Shown: one piece after another, positions 23,646-33,104 of the stretch | Position numbering within the stretch: the first letter of the stretch is position 1 | Layout of the letters: each line of letters opens with the position of its first letter | Origin: Pediococcus stilesii | GTDB lineage: Bacteria > Bacillota > Bacilli > Lactobacillales > Lactobacillaceae | NCBI RefSeq assembly: GCF_001437075.1 | Contig: NZ_JQBX01000004.1 | Span: 49,661 to 113,660, forward strand | DNA: 64,000 nt | Reading direction: 5' to 3' | Notes under the pieces: model-generated | The model's database searches: none | What the model was told of the DNA's origin: nothing | The model's input: the letters and a program-made list of their open reading frames with translations, nothing else | Translations under genes and position numbers: made by a program

Positions 23646-24281
23646 ATGCTAGTTGCAAGTTATAATAAAGAAACAATGGGAGATATCCTGATTACAATGA
23701 TTCGCCCAGATGCTGAAGAAACCGAATTCATCCAAAAGGATAATGTGGTTCGAATTTTTGATCCAAAGACGAATGAAACAACTGGATTTAATTTTTTAAA
23801 TGCTAGTGCGGTTTTAGGAACGCTTGATTCTAAAGGGCCAGTGACGCTTAACGCTGCTCAGGTTAATGCTTTAAATAAAATTCTAGACGAGGCTGGATTT
23901 GATCCAGAAATAGTTGTTGATATAGAGCCAAAGTTTGTTGTGGGATACGTAAAATCAGCCAAGCCCCATCCAGATTCAGATCATTTACAAATTACTGAAA
24001 CAATGGTGGATCAAGGTAAGGTTGTGCAAATTGTTAGCGGATCACCCAATATGGTGGAACATATCAAAGTCGTTGTTGCAAAAGTCGGTGCTATTATGCC
24101 GGACGGATTGGTTATTTGGCCGGGAAAATTACGTGGCATTGAGAGTGACGGAATGATCGTTTCTGGTCGGGAATTAAAGTTAAATAATGCTCCCCAAAAG
24201 AAAGGTGCATTAATTTTGCCAGATGACTTTGTAGTTGGAGAGGCATTTGATTTTGAAAAGGGTAACCATATTTTTGATTAG
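23646..24281 (+). CDS. ytpR: YtpR family tRNA-binding domain protein
   Basis: Cytoplasmic protein of 211 residues with a DUF4479-like N-terminal half (1-95) and a C-terminal EMAP/OB-fold tRNA-binding domain (FVVGYVKSAKPHPDSDHL to IVSGREL). The same HPDSDHL-type motif occurs in PheT at 59100-59250 in this window. The function is not established; binding of tRNA or structured RNA is expected. The frame is open from 23607, but ATG 23646 behind TTAAGGAGAATTGAG is the start. It precedes sftA by 13 bases, as ytpR precedes sftA in B. subtilis. Confidence 0.9.
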   Translation: MLVASYNKETMGDILITMIRPDAEETEFIQKDNVVRIFDPKTNETTGFNFLNASAVLGTLDSKGPVTLNAAQVNALNKILDEAGFDPEIVVDIEPKFVVGYVKSAKPHPDSDHLQITETMVDQGKVVQIVSGSPNMVEHIKVVVAKVGAIMPDGLVIWPGKLRGIESDGMIVSGRELKLNNAPQKKGALILPDDFVVGEAFDFEKGNHIFD

Positions 24282-24294
24282 GAGAATGGTATAA

Positions 24295-26253
24295 ATGGCT
24301 AAGTATGATGGACCAGCCTTTTTTAGAAAAAAGGGACTAGATTTAAAAAATAAATCGCTAGAAAATCAAGATCATCAAAACTCAATCATGAGAAAAGAAA
24401 GTTTTACACCAGCCATTAAACAACGTTCCCAATATCCTGAACAAGACGTAGCTTCTAAAGTAAATTCACAGTCGTCTAAAACGAACAAATCTAGCCTGTC
24501 TTTAAAAACAGATCAAGAACAAAAAGAAAAGCATTTGTCTGTAAATAATCAAAAAGAAACCCAGTCCCAAGTATCACAGACACCACAGCGGTTTAAAATG
24601 CCTCGAACGTCTTATAAGGCTCCAAAACGAAAAATGCCCGTTCTTAATAAAGTTCAGAATCGGCATCAACTAGAGCCAAGCCGAATTCAACTTATGCAAA
24701 ATCAAGAATCGATTGCTCCTAATGACAGTTTAAAGAGCACAAATTCGGCTATGGTTAAAAGTGCTGACTCAGTTAGTGTAACGGTTAAAAATGAACAAAA
24801 TCCGACAGAACTTAACCGTGGGAATCATAATCAGATTGATAATCATCAATTAGGTTATCAATTTCCTAGTGAGAAGTTGTTACCGCCACAGGTGGTCGAT
24901 GAAAGTAATACGGATGAGTGGTTAGAAGACCAAATTCAGCGTTTAAACGATGCTCTATTAGCTTTCGATGTTGATGCGGACGTTGTTAATTGGACGGTTG
25001 GTCCAACCGTCACGCAGTTTGAAGTTGAATTAGGTCGAGGCGTCAAGGTTAATAAAATTACTAATTTAGCGGATGATTTAAAATTACAATTGGCGGCTAA
25101 AGATATTCGGATTGAGGCTCCAATTCCTGGTAAAAATACGGTTGGAATTGAGGTTCCTAATTTACATCCACGACCTGTTCCGCTAAGTGAAATTATCGAA
25201 TCTGATAATTTTAAGCGTAGCGAGTCGCCATTAACAGTTGCTTTAGGGGTTGACTTGTTCGGTGAACCGCAAGTTTATGATTTGAGAAAAATGCCGCACG
25301 GACTGATTGCCGGAGCAACTGGTTCGGGTAAAAGTGTTTTTATTAATAGTGTGTTAATTTCGCTCTTATATAAAGCAACTCCACAGGAACTTAAGTTGCT
25401 TTTGATTGATCCAAAGACGGTGGAACTTGCCCCATATAATGAGTTACCTCATCTATTAGCTCCCGTAATCTCAGATCCAAAAGCTGCTTCTGCATCTTTG
25501 AAATGGGTCACTAATGAAATGGATCAGCGTTACGAACGGCTAGCTGCCGCAGGGGCCAGAAATATTGAACAATTTAATAAGAAGGCCGAGAAGGCAAACA
25601 ATGACGCAAATAAAATGCCTTATATTGTGGTCGTTATCGATGAACTGGCTGACTTAATGATGGTCTCTTCATCTGAAGTTCAAGATTATATTGTAAGAAT
25701 TACTCAAAAAGCACGGGCGGCTGGGATTCACTTATTGATTGCTACCCAACGGCCAAGCGTTGATGTTGTAACGGGCTTGATCAAAAATAACATTCCAACC
25801 CGTGTTGCATTTATGGTTTCTAGTCAAGTTGATTCGCGTACAATCCTAGACCATTCTGGTGCCGAGCGTTTATTGGGTCGAGGGGACATGCTTTTCTTGG
25901 GTAACGGTAAGAGTAATCCAATGCGTCTTCAAGGAGCTTTTATCGATGAAGAAATTGATGACATAACGGATTTTGTTCGGGAACAAGCCGCGCCTAAGTA
26001 CGCTTTTAATCCAAATGAACTAAAAGAAAAAAATGAAGAACTGAATAGCGAAGACGAGTTGATGGGTGATGTATTGGAATTCTTGGCAAGTGAAGATACA
26101 ATTTCTACTTCAAAATTACAACGAATGTTTTCGATTGGATATAATCGGGCGGCTACAATTATCGATCAATTAGAGGCGTCGGGCTATATTTCTGAGTCGC
26201 GGGGATCTAAACCGCGGGAAGTTTATTACAACACTGATGAAACGCAAGAATAA
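24295..26253 (+). CDS. sftA: FtsK/SpoIIIE family DNA translocase, soluble SftA type
   Basis: ATP-driven double-stranded DNA pump of 652 residues that clears chromosome DNA from the division septum. Seen: no membrane helices; an N-terminal 195-residue low-complexity, Gln/Asn/Ser/Lys-rich linker, then the motor with Walker A GATGSGKSVF near 343, Walker B VVVIDELADLMM near 450, ATQRPSVDVVTG near 484 and a C-terminal winged-helix gamma domain (590-650) that reads orientation sequences. Membrane-spanning FtsK/SpoIIIE would have four helices at the N-terminus; their absence and the ytpR-murC neighbours fit SftA (YtpS). Confidence 0.88.
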   Translation: MAKYDGPAFFRKKGLDLKNKSLENQDHQNSIMRKESFTPAIKQRSQYPEQDVASKVNSQSSKTNKSSLSLKTDQEQKEKHLSVNNQKETQSQVSQTPQRFKMPRTSYKAPKRKMPVLNKVQNRHQLEPSRIQLMQNQESIAPNDSLKSTNSAMVKSADSVSVTVKNEQNPTELNRGNHNQIDNHQLGYQFPSEKLLPPQVVDESNTDEWLEDQIQRLNDALLAFDVDADVVNWTVGPTVTQFEVELGRGVKVNKITNLADDLKLQLAAKDIRIEAPIPGKNTVGIEVPNLHPRPVPLSEIIESDNFKRSESPLTVALGVDLFGEPQVYDLRKMPHGLIAGATGSGKSVFINSVLISLLYKATPQELKLLLIDPKTVELAPYNELPHLLAPVISDPKAASASLKWVTNEMDQRYERLAAAGARNIEQFNKKAEKANNDANKMPYIVVVIDELADLMMVSSSEVQDYIVRITQKARAAGIHLLIATQRPSVDVVTGLIKNNIPTRVAFMVSSQVDSRTILDHSGAERLLGRGDMLFLGNGKSNPMRLQGAFIDEEIDDITDFVREQAAPKYAFNPNELKEKNEELNSEDELMGDVLEFLASEDTISTSKLQRMFSIGYNRAATIIDQLEASGYISESRGSKPREVYYNTDETQE

Positions 26254-26295
26254 TATGATAAACTAAAAATAATCAAAATTATAGGAGTGGTAAAG

Positions 26296-27606
26296 GTGGA
26301 TAAAGATTCAACTTATTATTTTATCGGTATTAAGGGGTCGGGGATGAGTTCATTGGCCCTTATTTTGCATGACGAAGGATACAAAGTAGAAGGATCGGAT
26401 ATTGAGCAGTATACCTTTACTCAAAAAGGATTGGAAGAAGCCGGAATTAAAATTTTGCCGTTCAATCCTGATAATTTACGCGCTGGTTTAACGGTGGTTG
26501 CAGGAAACGCATTTACAGATGATCATCCGGAAATTAAGCGGGCACATGAACTAGGTCTAACGGTAATTCGATATCATGAATTGCTTGGACAAATGCTAGA
26601 CTCTTACACTAGTATTGGAGTGGCCGGAACTCATGGTAAAACGAGTACAACCGGATTGTTAGCACATGTTTTAAGCGGCCTAGATAAGACGAGCTATTTA
26701 ATCGGTGACGGAACTGGCAAGGGAATTCCCGATGCCCGCTTCTTTGTATTTGAAGCTGATGAATATCGTCGTCACTTTGTCGCATACCATCCTGACTATA
26801 TGATTATGACGAATGTTGATTTCGATCATCCTGATTATTATAAAGATTTGGCTGATGTTGAAAGTGCCTTTCAGCAGGTTGCTAATCAAGTCAAAAAAGG
26901 GATTTTTGCGTGGGGTGAAGATGAAAATCTACGTAAATTAAAAACCGATGTGCCAATTTATTATTATGGTACTAAAGAAAATGACGATTTTCAGGCAAAA
27001 AATATTGAACGAACAACAACAGGATCAGAATTCGATGTCTTCCACAATGGTGAGAAATTAGGTCGGTTTACGATTAACCTTTTTGGCGAACACAACGTTT
27101 TAAACTCTTTGGCCGTAATAGCAGTTGCGTTTTTCGAAAAAGTCGATTTAGATTTAGTTCAAAAAGAAATTTTGAGTTATCAAGGTGTTAAGCGACGTTT
27201 TTCAAAAGAGACCGTGGCCGATAACATTTTAATTGATGATTATGCACACCACCCATCAGAAATAAAAGCAACAATTGATGCTGCTCGCCAGGAGTTTCCT
27301 GATAAGAAGATTGTAGCTGTTTTTCAGCCGCACACTTATTCACGCACAGCAGCTTTAATTGATGGATTTGCTCAAAGCTTGAGTTTGGCTGATCAAGTCG
27401 TTTTAACTGAAATATTCGGTTCTGCGCGGGAAAACGCGGGAGAAGTTTCATCTCAAGATCTGGCTGATAAGATTGGTAATAACACCCGTTTAATCCATGA
27501 AGATGATCTATCCGCAATTAGTAATTTACATGATGCAGTACTAGTCTTTATGGGAGCCGGCGATATTACAAAATATGAAAATGCCTATAAAGCATTATTT
27601 AAATAA
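26296..27606 (+). CDS. murC: UDP-N-acetylmuramate--L-alanine ligase
   Basis: First Mur ligase, 436 residues, adding L-Ala to UDP-MurNAc with ATP. Seen: N-terminal Rossmann motif [16 protein letters not shown], the ATP loop [15 protein letters not shown] near residue 107, [10 protein letters not shown] and [10 protein letters not shown] in the central and C-terminal domains. A GTG at 26287 overlaps the AGGAG site; GTG 26296, eight bases downstream, gives the usual MDKD start. It follows sftA by 42 bases and completes the ytpR-sftA-murC order known from Bacillus. Confidence 0.96.
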   Translation: MDKDSTYYFIGIKGSGMSSLALILHDEGYKVEGSDIEQYTFTQKGLEEAGIKILPFNPDNLRAGLTVVAGNAFTDDHPEIKRAHELGLTVIRYHELLGQMLDSYTSIGVAGTHGKTSTTGLLAHVLSGLDKTSYLIGDGTGKGIPDARFFVFEADEYRRHFVAYHPDYMIMTNVDFDHPDYYKDLADVESAFQQVANQVKKGIFAWGEDENLRKLKTDVPIYYYGTKENDDFQAKNIERTTTGSEFDVFHNGEKLGRFTINLFGEHNVLNSLAVIAVAFFEKVDLDLVQKEILSYQGVKRRFSKETVADNILIDDYAHHPSEIKATIDAARQEFPDKKIVAVFQPHTYSRTAALIDGFAQSLSLADQVVLTEIFGSARENAGEVSSQDLADKIGNNTRLIHEDDLSAISNLHDAVLVFMGAGDITKYENAYKALFK

Positions 27607-27666
27607 AAAGAAAATTTAATTTTTGACTAATGTTGACCTTTATTGATAGCTATTCCATAATTTTCT

Positions 27667-27675
27667 TGTTACAAT
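27667..27675 (+). promoter_or_regulatory. Extended -10 promoter of the Bax-inhibitor-like gene
   Basis: TGTTACAAT (TG-N-TACAAT) 29 bases before the TTG start. A TTGATA lies upstream at nonstandard spacing. Confidence 0.5.
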
Positions 27676-27703
27676 GTGGTAAATAAAGAATGGAGGAATT
27701 AGA

Positions 27704-28411
27704 TTGGATCAACAGCAAAATGTGATTAATACGGAAATCGGTTTAAACCGATTTCTAACAAAAATGTACGGCTGGATGGCCGCGGCGGTTGCTTTTTCAG
27801 GTGTTATCGCTTATATGGGAGCGACAATTTGGCGTCCAGCAATTATGACATTTCTCTCACAAGGACGAATGAGTATATGGATTATTTTCATTGCCTTGTT
27901 TATGTTCATGATTTTTGGCCAAAAGGCGGCTCTAAGAAACCCAACGGTTAGTTTTTTAATGCTATTTGCTTTTTCTGGTTTCTTCGGAATAACGCTATCG
28001 AGTGTCTTTCTGATCTATAGCATTGGAACAATTGCCGGAGCATTCTTTTCGGCGGCCTCTGTTTTCATTGTCATGAGCATTATGGGTGTAACCACGAAGC
28101 GAGATCTTTCAAAAATGGGGAACCAGTTGATTGCGGCATTAATTGCAATGTTGGTTGTGTCAGTTGTTAATATGTTCTTCATTCACAGTACGGCGGTTAC
28201 ATTCTTCTTTTCCATTATCGGAATTGTGATATTTGCCGGTTTGGCCATGTATGATACCGCAACAATGAAAAGATTATATTTAAATTATGGTGATCAGGTT
28301 TCAGAAACAGGATTAGCCATTCAAGGTGCTTTTAGTCTCTACCTTGACTTTATTAACCTCTTCCAATTCTTCTTAACTATTTTTGGAGGAGTGGGAGGTA
28401 ACCGAGATTAA
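27704..28411 (+). CDS. Bax inhibitor-1/YccA family membrane protein
   Basis: Integral membrane protein of 235 residues with seven hydrophobic segments (about 25-43, 55-75, 84-107, 111-131, 143-163, 166-185, 207-230). Seen: GLAMYDTATMKRLY near residue 182 and the C-terminal LYLDFINLFQFFL, both typical of the UPF0005/BI-1 family (YetJ in B. subtilis is a pH-sensitive calcium leak). TTG 27704 follows ATGGAGGAATTAGA. It is a single gene between murC and polA with its own promoter and terminator. Role here unknown beyond the family. Confidence 0.9.
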   Translation: MDQQQNVINTEIGLNRFLTKMYGWMAAAVAFSGVIAYMGATIWRPAIMTFLSQGRMSIWIIFIALFMFMIFGQKAALRNPTVSFLMLFAFSGFFGITLSSVFLIYSIGTIAGAFFSAASVFIVMSIMGVTTKRDLSKMGNQLIAALIAMLVVSVVNMFFIHSTAVTFFFSIIGIVIFAGLAMYDTATMKRLYLNYGDQVSETGLAIQGAFSLYLDFINLFQFFLTIFGGVGGNRD

Positions 28412-28433
28412 TTAATATCTTATTAATTCAATT

Positions 28434-28475
28434 AAACCGAAGGTCAATCTTATTCACGTTGGCCTTCGGTTTTTG
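28434..28475 (+). terminator. Terminator after the Bax-inhibitor-like gene
   Basis: AAACCGAAGGTCAA (28434-28447) pairs with TTGGCCTTCGGTTT (28459-28472) with one G-U or mismatch; ends in TTTTT. Confidence 0.85.
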
Positions 28476-28509
28476 GTATTATTGAAGAGGATAGAAAACG
28501 GAGGAAATT

Positions 28510-31158
28510 ATGGAAAAAGACAAATTATTATTAATCGATGGAAATAGCATTGCGTTTCGGTCTTTTTTTGCGTTACATAATTCTTTAAGCAAATTTACAA
28601 ATAAAGACGGATTACATACGAATGCAATTTATGGATTTAACAAAATGTTGGATAACATTTTAGCGCAGTATCAGCCAACGGCCGCGTTAGTTGCTTTTGA
28701 TGCCGGAAAGACGACTTTTAGAACTAAAATGTTTGATAATTATAAAGGTGGACGCTCTAAAACACCGCCGGAACTTTCAGAACAGATGCCATATTTACGT
28801 GAACTTTTAACAGGATATGGCATTAAATCATATGAACTTCCAGACTATGAAGCAGATGATATTATCGGAACTCTTTCAAAAGAAGCGGAGGAGCAGGGTT
28901 ATTCCGTAACAATTGTCACAGGAGACCGAGACTTAACTCAACTGAGTAGTGATAAAACAACCGTAGCAGTTACCAAAAAAGGTGTCAGTGAGGTTGAAGA
29001 ATACACTCCAAGTTATGTTGAGGAAAAGCTAGGTGTAACACCACAACAAATAATCGACATTAAAGGCCTTGCCGGAGATACTTCTGATAACTATCCGGGG
29101 GTTACTAAAATTGGAGAGAAAACGGCAATTAAGTTACTAAAAGAATATGGTTCGGTAGAAACACTGTATGAGCATATTGATGAATTGAAGAAAAGTAAAA
29201 TGAAAGAGCACCTAATTGAAGATCGTGAACAGGCGTTTATGTCTAAAAAACTAGCAACTATTAAGAGGGATGCTCCAGTTAAAATTTCTTTACAAGATAT
29301 CAACTATGAAGGAAAAAATGAAGATTTTCTAATTAATTTTTACCAAAAGATGAATTTTAAGTCGTTCTTAAGTCAAATGAATCAAACGGCAGCGGATGTG
29401 GATGAAGAAATTAAGTTTAATATTTTGGATGAACAGAATATTGAACAATTAAAAAACTTACCAGATGAAATTTGCTTTTACTTAGAGATGCTCGATAAAA
29501 ACTACCATTTATCCGATTTTTGTGGCTTTGTGATTGGGACCCCAGAAAACATTTGGGTTAGTGATGATATTGAACTGCTGAATAATGCGGTTATCAAAAA
29601 CTTATTAGGTAGTTCGACTACCAAAGTTAACCTTTTTGATGGAAAGCGGACGTATGTCGGACTACATCGCTTGGGTATTGAATTAGACAATATTAATTTT
29701 GATATCTTGTTGCAATCATATCTACTTGATACGAATGATAACTCAAATGACCTAGGTCAATTAGCACATGAACATAATTATAATCAAATTGATACCGATG
29801 CTGAAGTATACGGAACTGGTGCGAAGCGGGCTGTTCCAGAAACGACAATATTATTGAAACATTTAGCTCGTAAAGTGAAGGCGATTCAAGTTTTAGGGGA
29901 ACAGCTTCAAGCAGAGTTAGTGGATAATAAACAGGAAAAATTATATTGGGAAATTGAGTTACCTTTATCAATCGTCCTAGCTAAAATGGAAATTAGTGGG
30001 ATTAAAGTCAATAGTGATCGATTACATCAGATGCAGAGTGAATTTACGGAACGCCTTGCCGAAATTGAAACTGATATTTATCGTGAAGCGGGTGAAGAAT
30101 TCAATATTAATTCGCCTAAACAGTTGGGTGAAGTCCTTTTTGAAAAGATGAAGTTACCGGTTATTAAAAAAACTAAGACGGGTTATTCAACAGCTGTAGA
30201 CGTATTGGAAAAGCTTCAGGGCGAATCGCCTATTATTGACAATATTTTGAATTATCGGACAATATCAAAAATAAAGTCAACTTACGTCGAAGGACTTTTA
30301 AAGGTGATTCATTCAAATGATCAAAAGATTCATACGACTTATCTCCAAACTTTAACGCAAACAGGCCGGTTATCGTCAATTGAACCCAATTTACAAAATA
30401 TTCCAATTCGAATTGAAGAAGGAAAGAAAATTCGTCAGGCCTTTATCCCTTCACACAAAGGGTGGCACATTCTTTCTTCTGATTACTCTCAAATTGAATT
30501 GCGTGTATTGGCACATATTACGGGCGACAAACATCTACAAGAAGCCTTTAAAAACGGGGAAGACATTCATTCTAGTACCGCTATTCGAATTTTTGGATTA
30601 AAGGATGCTAGCGAAGTCACACCGAACATTCGTCGGCAAGCAAAGGCGGTTAATTTTGGAATTGTGTATGGGATTAGTGATTATGGTTTATCCCAGAATA
30701 TTGGCATTTCACGAAAAGATGCTAAGAAGTTTATTGAAACCTATTTCAAAGAATTTCCGGGTGTAAAAAAATATATTGACTCCTCAGTTGAATTGGCGAA
30801 AGAGCAAGGATACGTTGAAACAATTTCACACAGAAGAAGATATTTGCCAGATATTCATTCTTCAAGTTTCAATTTACGATCGTTTGCCGAGCGAACTGCA
30901 ATGAACACGCCGATTCAAGGTAGTGCGGCCGATATTATAAAAATTGCAATGATCAATATGGAAAAAGAACTTGAAACGAGAAATTTAAAGACGAGAATGT
31001 TATTACAAGTACACGATGAATTAATTTTTGAAGTTCCTGATGAAGAAATGGCAGAAATTAAAAAATTAGTACCAAGTGTTATGGATTCGGCAATCAAACT
31101 GGATGTTCCACTAAAGGTTGAAACTTCTTGGGGAAACACATGGTACGATGCAAAATAA
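28510..31158 (+). CDS. polA: DNA polymerase I
   Basis: Repair and Okazaki-fragment polymerase of 882 residues. Seen: N-terminal 5' nuclease (LLIDGNSIAFRSFFA, DYEADDIIGT, TGDRDLTQL, GVTKIGEKTA), a middle 3'-5' exonuclease-like domain from about 300 to 470, and the polymerase domain with motif A SSDYSQIELRVLAHI, motif B RRQAKAVNFGIVYG and motif C VHDELIFEV. Where active proofreading enzymes have D-x-E, this domain reads FYLEMLD, and the other acidic positions are not obvious, so proofreading is probably lost, as in Bacillus Pol I. ATG 28510 follows CGGAGGAAATT. It heads the polA-mutM-coaE-nrdR-dnaB-dnaI cluster. Confidence 0.97.
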   Translation: MEKDKLLLIDGNSIAFRSFFALHNSLSKFTNKDGLHTNAIYGFNKMLDNILAQYQPTAALVAFDAGKTTFRTKMFDNYKGGRSKTPPELSEQMPYLRELLTGYGIKSYELPDYEADDIIGTLSKEAEEQGYSVTIVTGDRDLTQLSSDKTTVAVTKKGVSEVEEYTPSYVEEKLGVTPQQIIDIKGLAGDTSDNYPGVTKIGEKTAIKLLKEYGSVETLYEHIDELKKSKMKEHLIEDREQAFMSKKLATIKRDAPVKISLQDINYEGKNEDFLINFYQKMNFKSFLSQMNQTAADVDEEIKFNILDEQNIEQLKNLPDEICFYLEMLDKNYHLSDFCGFVIGTPENIWVSDDIELLNNAVIKNLLGSSTTKVNLFDGKRTYVGLHRLGIELDNINFDILLQSYLLDTNDNSNDLGQLAHEHNYNQIDTDAEVYGTGAKRAVPETTILLKHLARKVKAIQVLGEQLQAELVDNKQEKLYWEIELPLSIVLAKMEISGIKVNSDRLHQMQSEFTERLAEIETDIYREAGEEFNINSPKQLGEVLFEKMKLPVIKKTKTGYSTAVDVLEKLQGESPIIDNILNYRTISKIKSTYVEGLLKVIHSNDQKIHTTYLQTLTQTGRLSSIEPNLQNIPIRIEEGKKIRQAFIPSHKGWHILSSDYSQIELRVLAHITGDKHLQEAFKNGEDIHSSTAIRIFGLKDASEVTPNIRRQAKAVNFGIVYGISDYGLSQNIGISRKDAKKFIETYFKEFPGVKKYIDSSVELAKEQGYVETISHRRRYLPDIHSSSFNLRSFAERTAMNTPIQGSAADIIKIAMINMEKELETRNLKTRMLLQVHDELIFEVPDEEMAEIKKLVPSVMDSAIKLDVPLKVETSWGNTWYDAK

Positions 31159-31173
31159 CTGGAGGGAATAAAA

Positions 31174-32001
31174 ATGCCTGAATTACCTGAGGTAGAAACT
31201 GTTCGAAGAGGGTTAGTTGCATTAGTTAAAGGAAGAACCATTGAACGGGTGATTGTTAGGTATCCCAAAATGGTTACTCCAGAAGCGCCAATCTTTGTTG
31301 AAAAATTAAAGAATCAAAAAATCATTGATATTAAAAGACGCGGGAAATACCTTCTTTTTAATTTTAGTGATGATTTAGTCATGGTCTCACATTTACGAAT
31401 GGAAGGAAAGTATTCGGTAGTAGGGCGGCAAGAGCCGTATGGCAAGCATGACCATGTAATTTTCGAGTTGGATAACGGACAGGATTTACGATATAACGAT
31501 ACTCGTAAATTTGGACGAATGAATCTGGTTTCTGCGGGTGAAGAGATGCAAATCGGTGGATTAAAAACCATTGGTCCTGAACCCACGCCGGAGACACTAA
31601 CTTTGGAATACTTAACGCATCAACTTCGGAGCCGAAAACGGGGAATGAAGAGCTTTTTACTTGATCAGTCAATGATTGCCGGATTAGGCAACATCTACGC
31701 CGACGAGGTCCTCTGGCTGAGTAAAATTCATCCACAGCAAGTCTCCAATACGCTTACTAATGAAGAAATTAAACTTTTACGTGAAAGCATATTTGCAGAA
31801 CTTGGAAAGGCGATTGAGGCAAAGGGAACAACGGTCTTTTCATATTTAAATGCAGACGGCCATGCTGGAAGCTTTCAGAATCAATTAAACGTTTACCATC
31901 GTCAGGGACTTCCATGTCATCGGTGTGGAACTTTAATTGAACGAATCAAGGTTGCTCAGAGAGGGACTCACTTTTGCCCTCATTGCCAAGTGTTGAGGTA
32001 G
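31174..32001 (+). CDS. mutM: Formamidopyrimidine-DNA glycosylase (Fpg/MutM)
   Basis: Bifunctional base-excision enzyme of 275 residues that removes 8-oxoguanine and formamidopyrimidines. Seen: the catalytic N-terminus MPELPEVET (Pro2 nucleophile, Glu3), the conserved Lys region GRRGKYLLF-like KRRGKYLLF, helix-two-turn-helix with QSMIAGLGNIYADE, and a C-terminal zinc finger CHRCG..CPHC. ATG 31174 follows CTGGAGGGAATAAA, 15 bases after polA. Order polA-mutM-coaE matches B. subtilis. Confidence 0.97.
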   Translation: MPELPEVETVRRGLVALVKGRTIERVIVRYPKMVTPEAPIFVEKLKNQKIIDIKRRGKYLLFNFSDDLVMVSHLRMEGKYSVVGRQEPYGKHDHVIFELDNGQDLRYNDTRKFGRMNLVSAGEEMQIGGLKTIGPEPTPETLTLEYLTHQLRSRKRGMKSFLLDQSMIAGLGNIYADEVLWLSKIHPQQVSNTLTNEEIKLLRESIFAELGKAIEAKGTTVFSYLNADGHAGSFQNQLNVYHRQGLPCHRCGTLIERIKVAQRGTHFCPHCQVLR

Positions 32002-32005
32002 ATAA

Positions 32006-32626
32006 ATGTCAGTAATAATAGGTTTGACCGGTGGTATTGCGATGGGAAAGTCAACAATTAGTAACTTTTTGAAGAAAAAGGGGATTAAAGTTGTTGATGC
32101 GGATCAAATTGCACACGCAGTTTTAAATTTTTCGAACGTTGTGTCAGATATTGCGGACACATTTGGAAAAATTTTTTTGAATCCGGATGGTACGGTTGAT
32201 CGGAAACGGCTAGGAAAAATTGTTTTCAGTGATCCAGATAAATTGAAAAGACTAAATGCGATTGTCCAACCACAAATCAGGGCGGAAATTTCAAAAAAAA
32301 TTGCTACTCTTAGTAGTGAAAAAATGGTTATTTTGGATGCGCCAGTCTTATTTGAGCAAGGATACGAAAAATCAGTGGATTACGTGATGGTTGTGGCAAC
32401 GGATGAAAAAACGCAAATTAGCCGTTTGATGCAGCGAGATAACTTAAGTAAATCAGATGCCAAGAAAAGAATAGAGGCACAAATTCCAATTGAAGAGAAG
32501 ATGAAAAAAGCGACGGTTGTAATTGACACCAGCGGGACAATTGAAGCCACGCAACAACAAGTGGTAAAATGGCTTGTTAATAAGAAATTGCTTCAAAACC
32601 CTGGAGAATTTGGCGAGGTAAAATAA
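32006..32626 (+). CDS. coaE: Dephospho-CoA kinase
   Basis: Last enzyme of coenzyme A synthesis, 206 residues, phosphorylating the ribose of dephospho-CoA. Seen: P-loop [12 protein letters not shown] (residues 6-17; Met replaces the usual Ser before GKST), DADQIAHAV and a lid-like [13 protein letters not shown] region. It starts four bases after mutM and ends one base before nrdR, so it is within a tight operon. Confidence 0.96.
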   Translation: MSVIIGLTGGIAMGKSTISNFLKKKGIKVVDADQIAHAVLNFSNVVSDIADTFGKIFLNPDGTVDRKRLGKIVFSDPDKLKRLNAIVQPQIRAEISKKIATLSSEKMVILDAPVLFEQGYEKSVDYVMVVATDEKTQISRLMQRDNLSKSDAKKRIEAQIPIEEKMKKATVVIDTSGTIEATQQQVVKWLVNKKLLQNPGEFGEVK

Positions 32627-32627
32627 A

Positions 32628-33104
32628 ATGAGATGTCCACACTGTGGTAATAATGGATCTAGAGTTGTTGATAGTCGTCCAACCGATGAGGGGCGAGTTA
32701 TTCGACGAAGAAGAGAATGTGAAAAATGCGGTTTTAGATTTACAACTTTTGAGAGAGTAGAGGCGACCCCTCTGCTGGTCATTAAAAAGAATGGCTCAAG
32801 AGAAGAATTTGATCGTGATAAAATTTTACGAGGAATTGTACGAGCGGCCGAAAAACGACCAGTAAAAATGGATCAAATGACTGATATAGTTGATAAGGTT
32901 GAAAATAAAGTCCGCTCTTTGGGTGAGAGTGAAATTTCAAGCCAAATTATCGGTGAATACGTAATGAACATTTTAGTCGACTTAGATGAAATTGCATATA
33001 TTAGGTTTGCCAGTGTTTACCGCCAATTTAAGGATATGAACGTTTTCTTGAATGAATTACAGGACATGGTCAAAAAAGATGAGGAAAAGGGAAAAAGTAA
33101 ATGA
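32628..33104 (+). CDS. nrdR: Transcriptional repressor NrdR
   Basis: Repressor of ribonucleotide reductase genes, 158 residues. Seen: N-terminal zinc ribbon with Cys3, Cys6, Cys31 and Cys34 and the Arg-rich linker [14 protein letters not shown], then an ATP-cone (residues 46-136) that senses ATP and dATP. ATG 32628 follows GGCGAGGTAAAATAA. The stop overlaps the dnaB start by four bases. No ribonucleotide reductase genes or NrdR boxes are in the window. Confidence 0.97.
   Translation: MRCPHCGNNGSRVVDSRPTDEGRVIRRRRECEKCGFRFTTFERVEATPLLVIKKNGSREEFDRDKILRGIVRAAEKRPVKMDQMTDIVDKVENKVRSLGESEISSQIIGEYVMNILVDLDEIAYIRFASVYRQFKDMNVFLNELQDMVKKDEEKGKSK

Noticed and set aside
31379..31735. 118-residue minus-strand frame inside mutM
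   Set aside because: Complete shadow of a well-conserved gene, no ribosome site, no recognisable motif.
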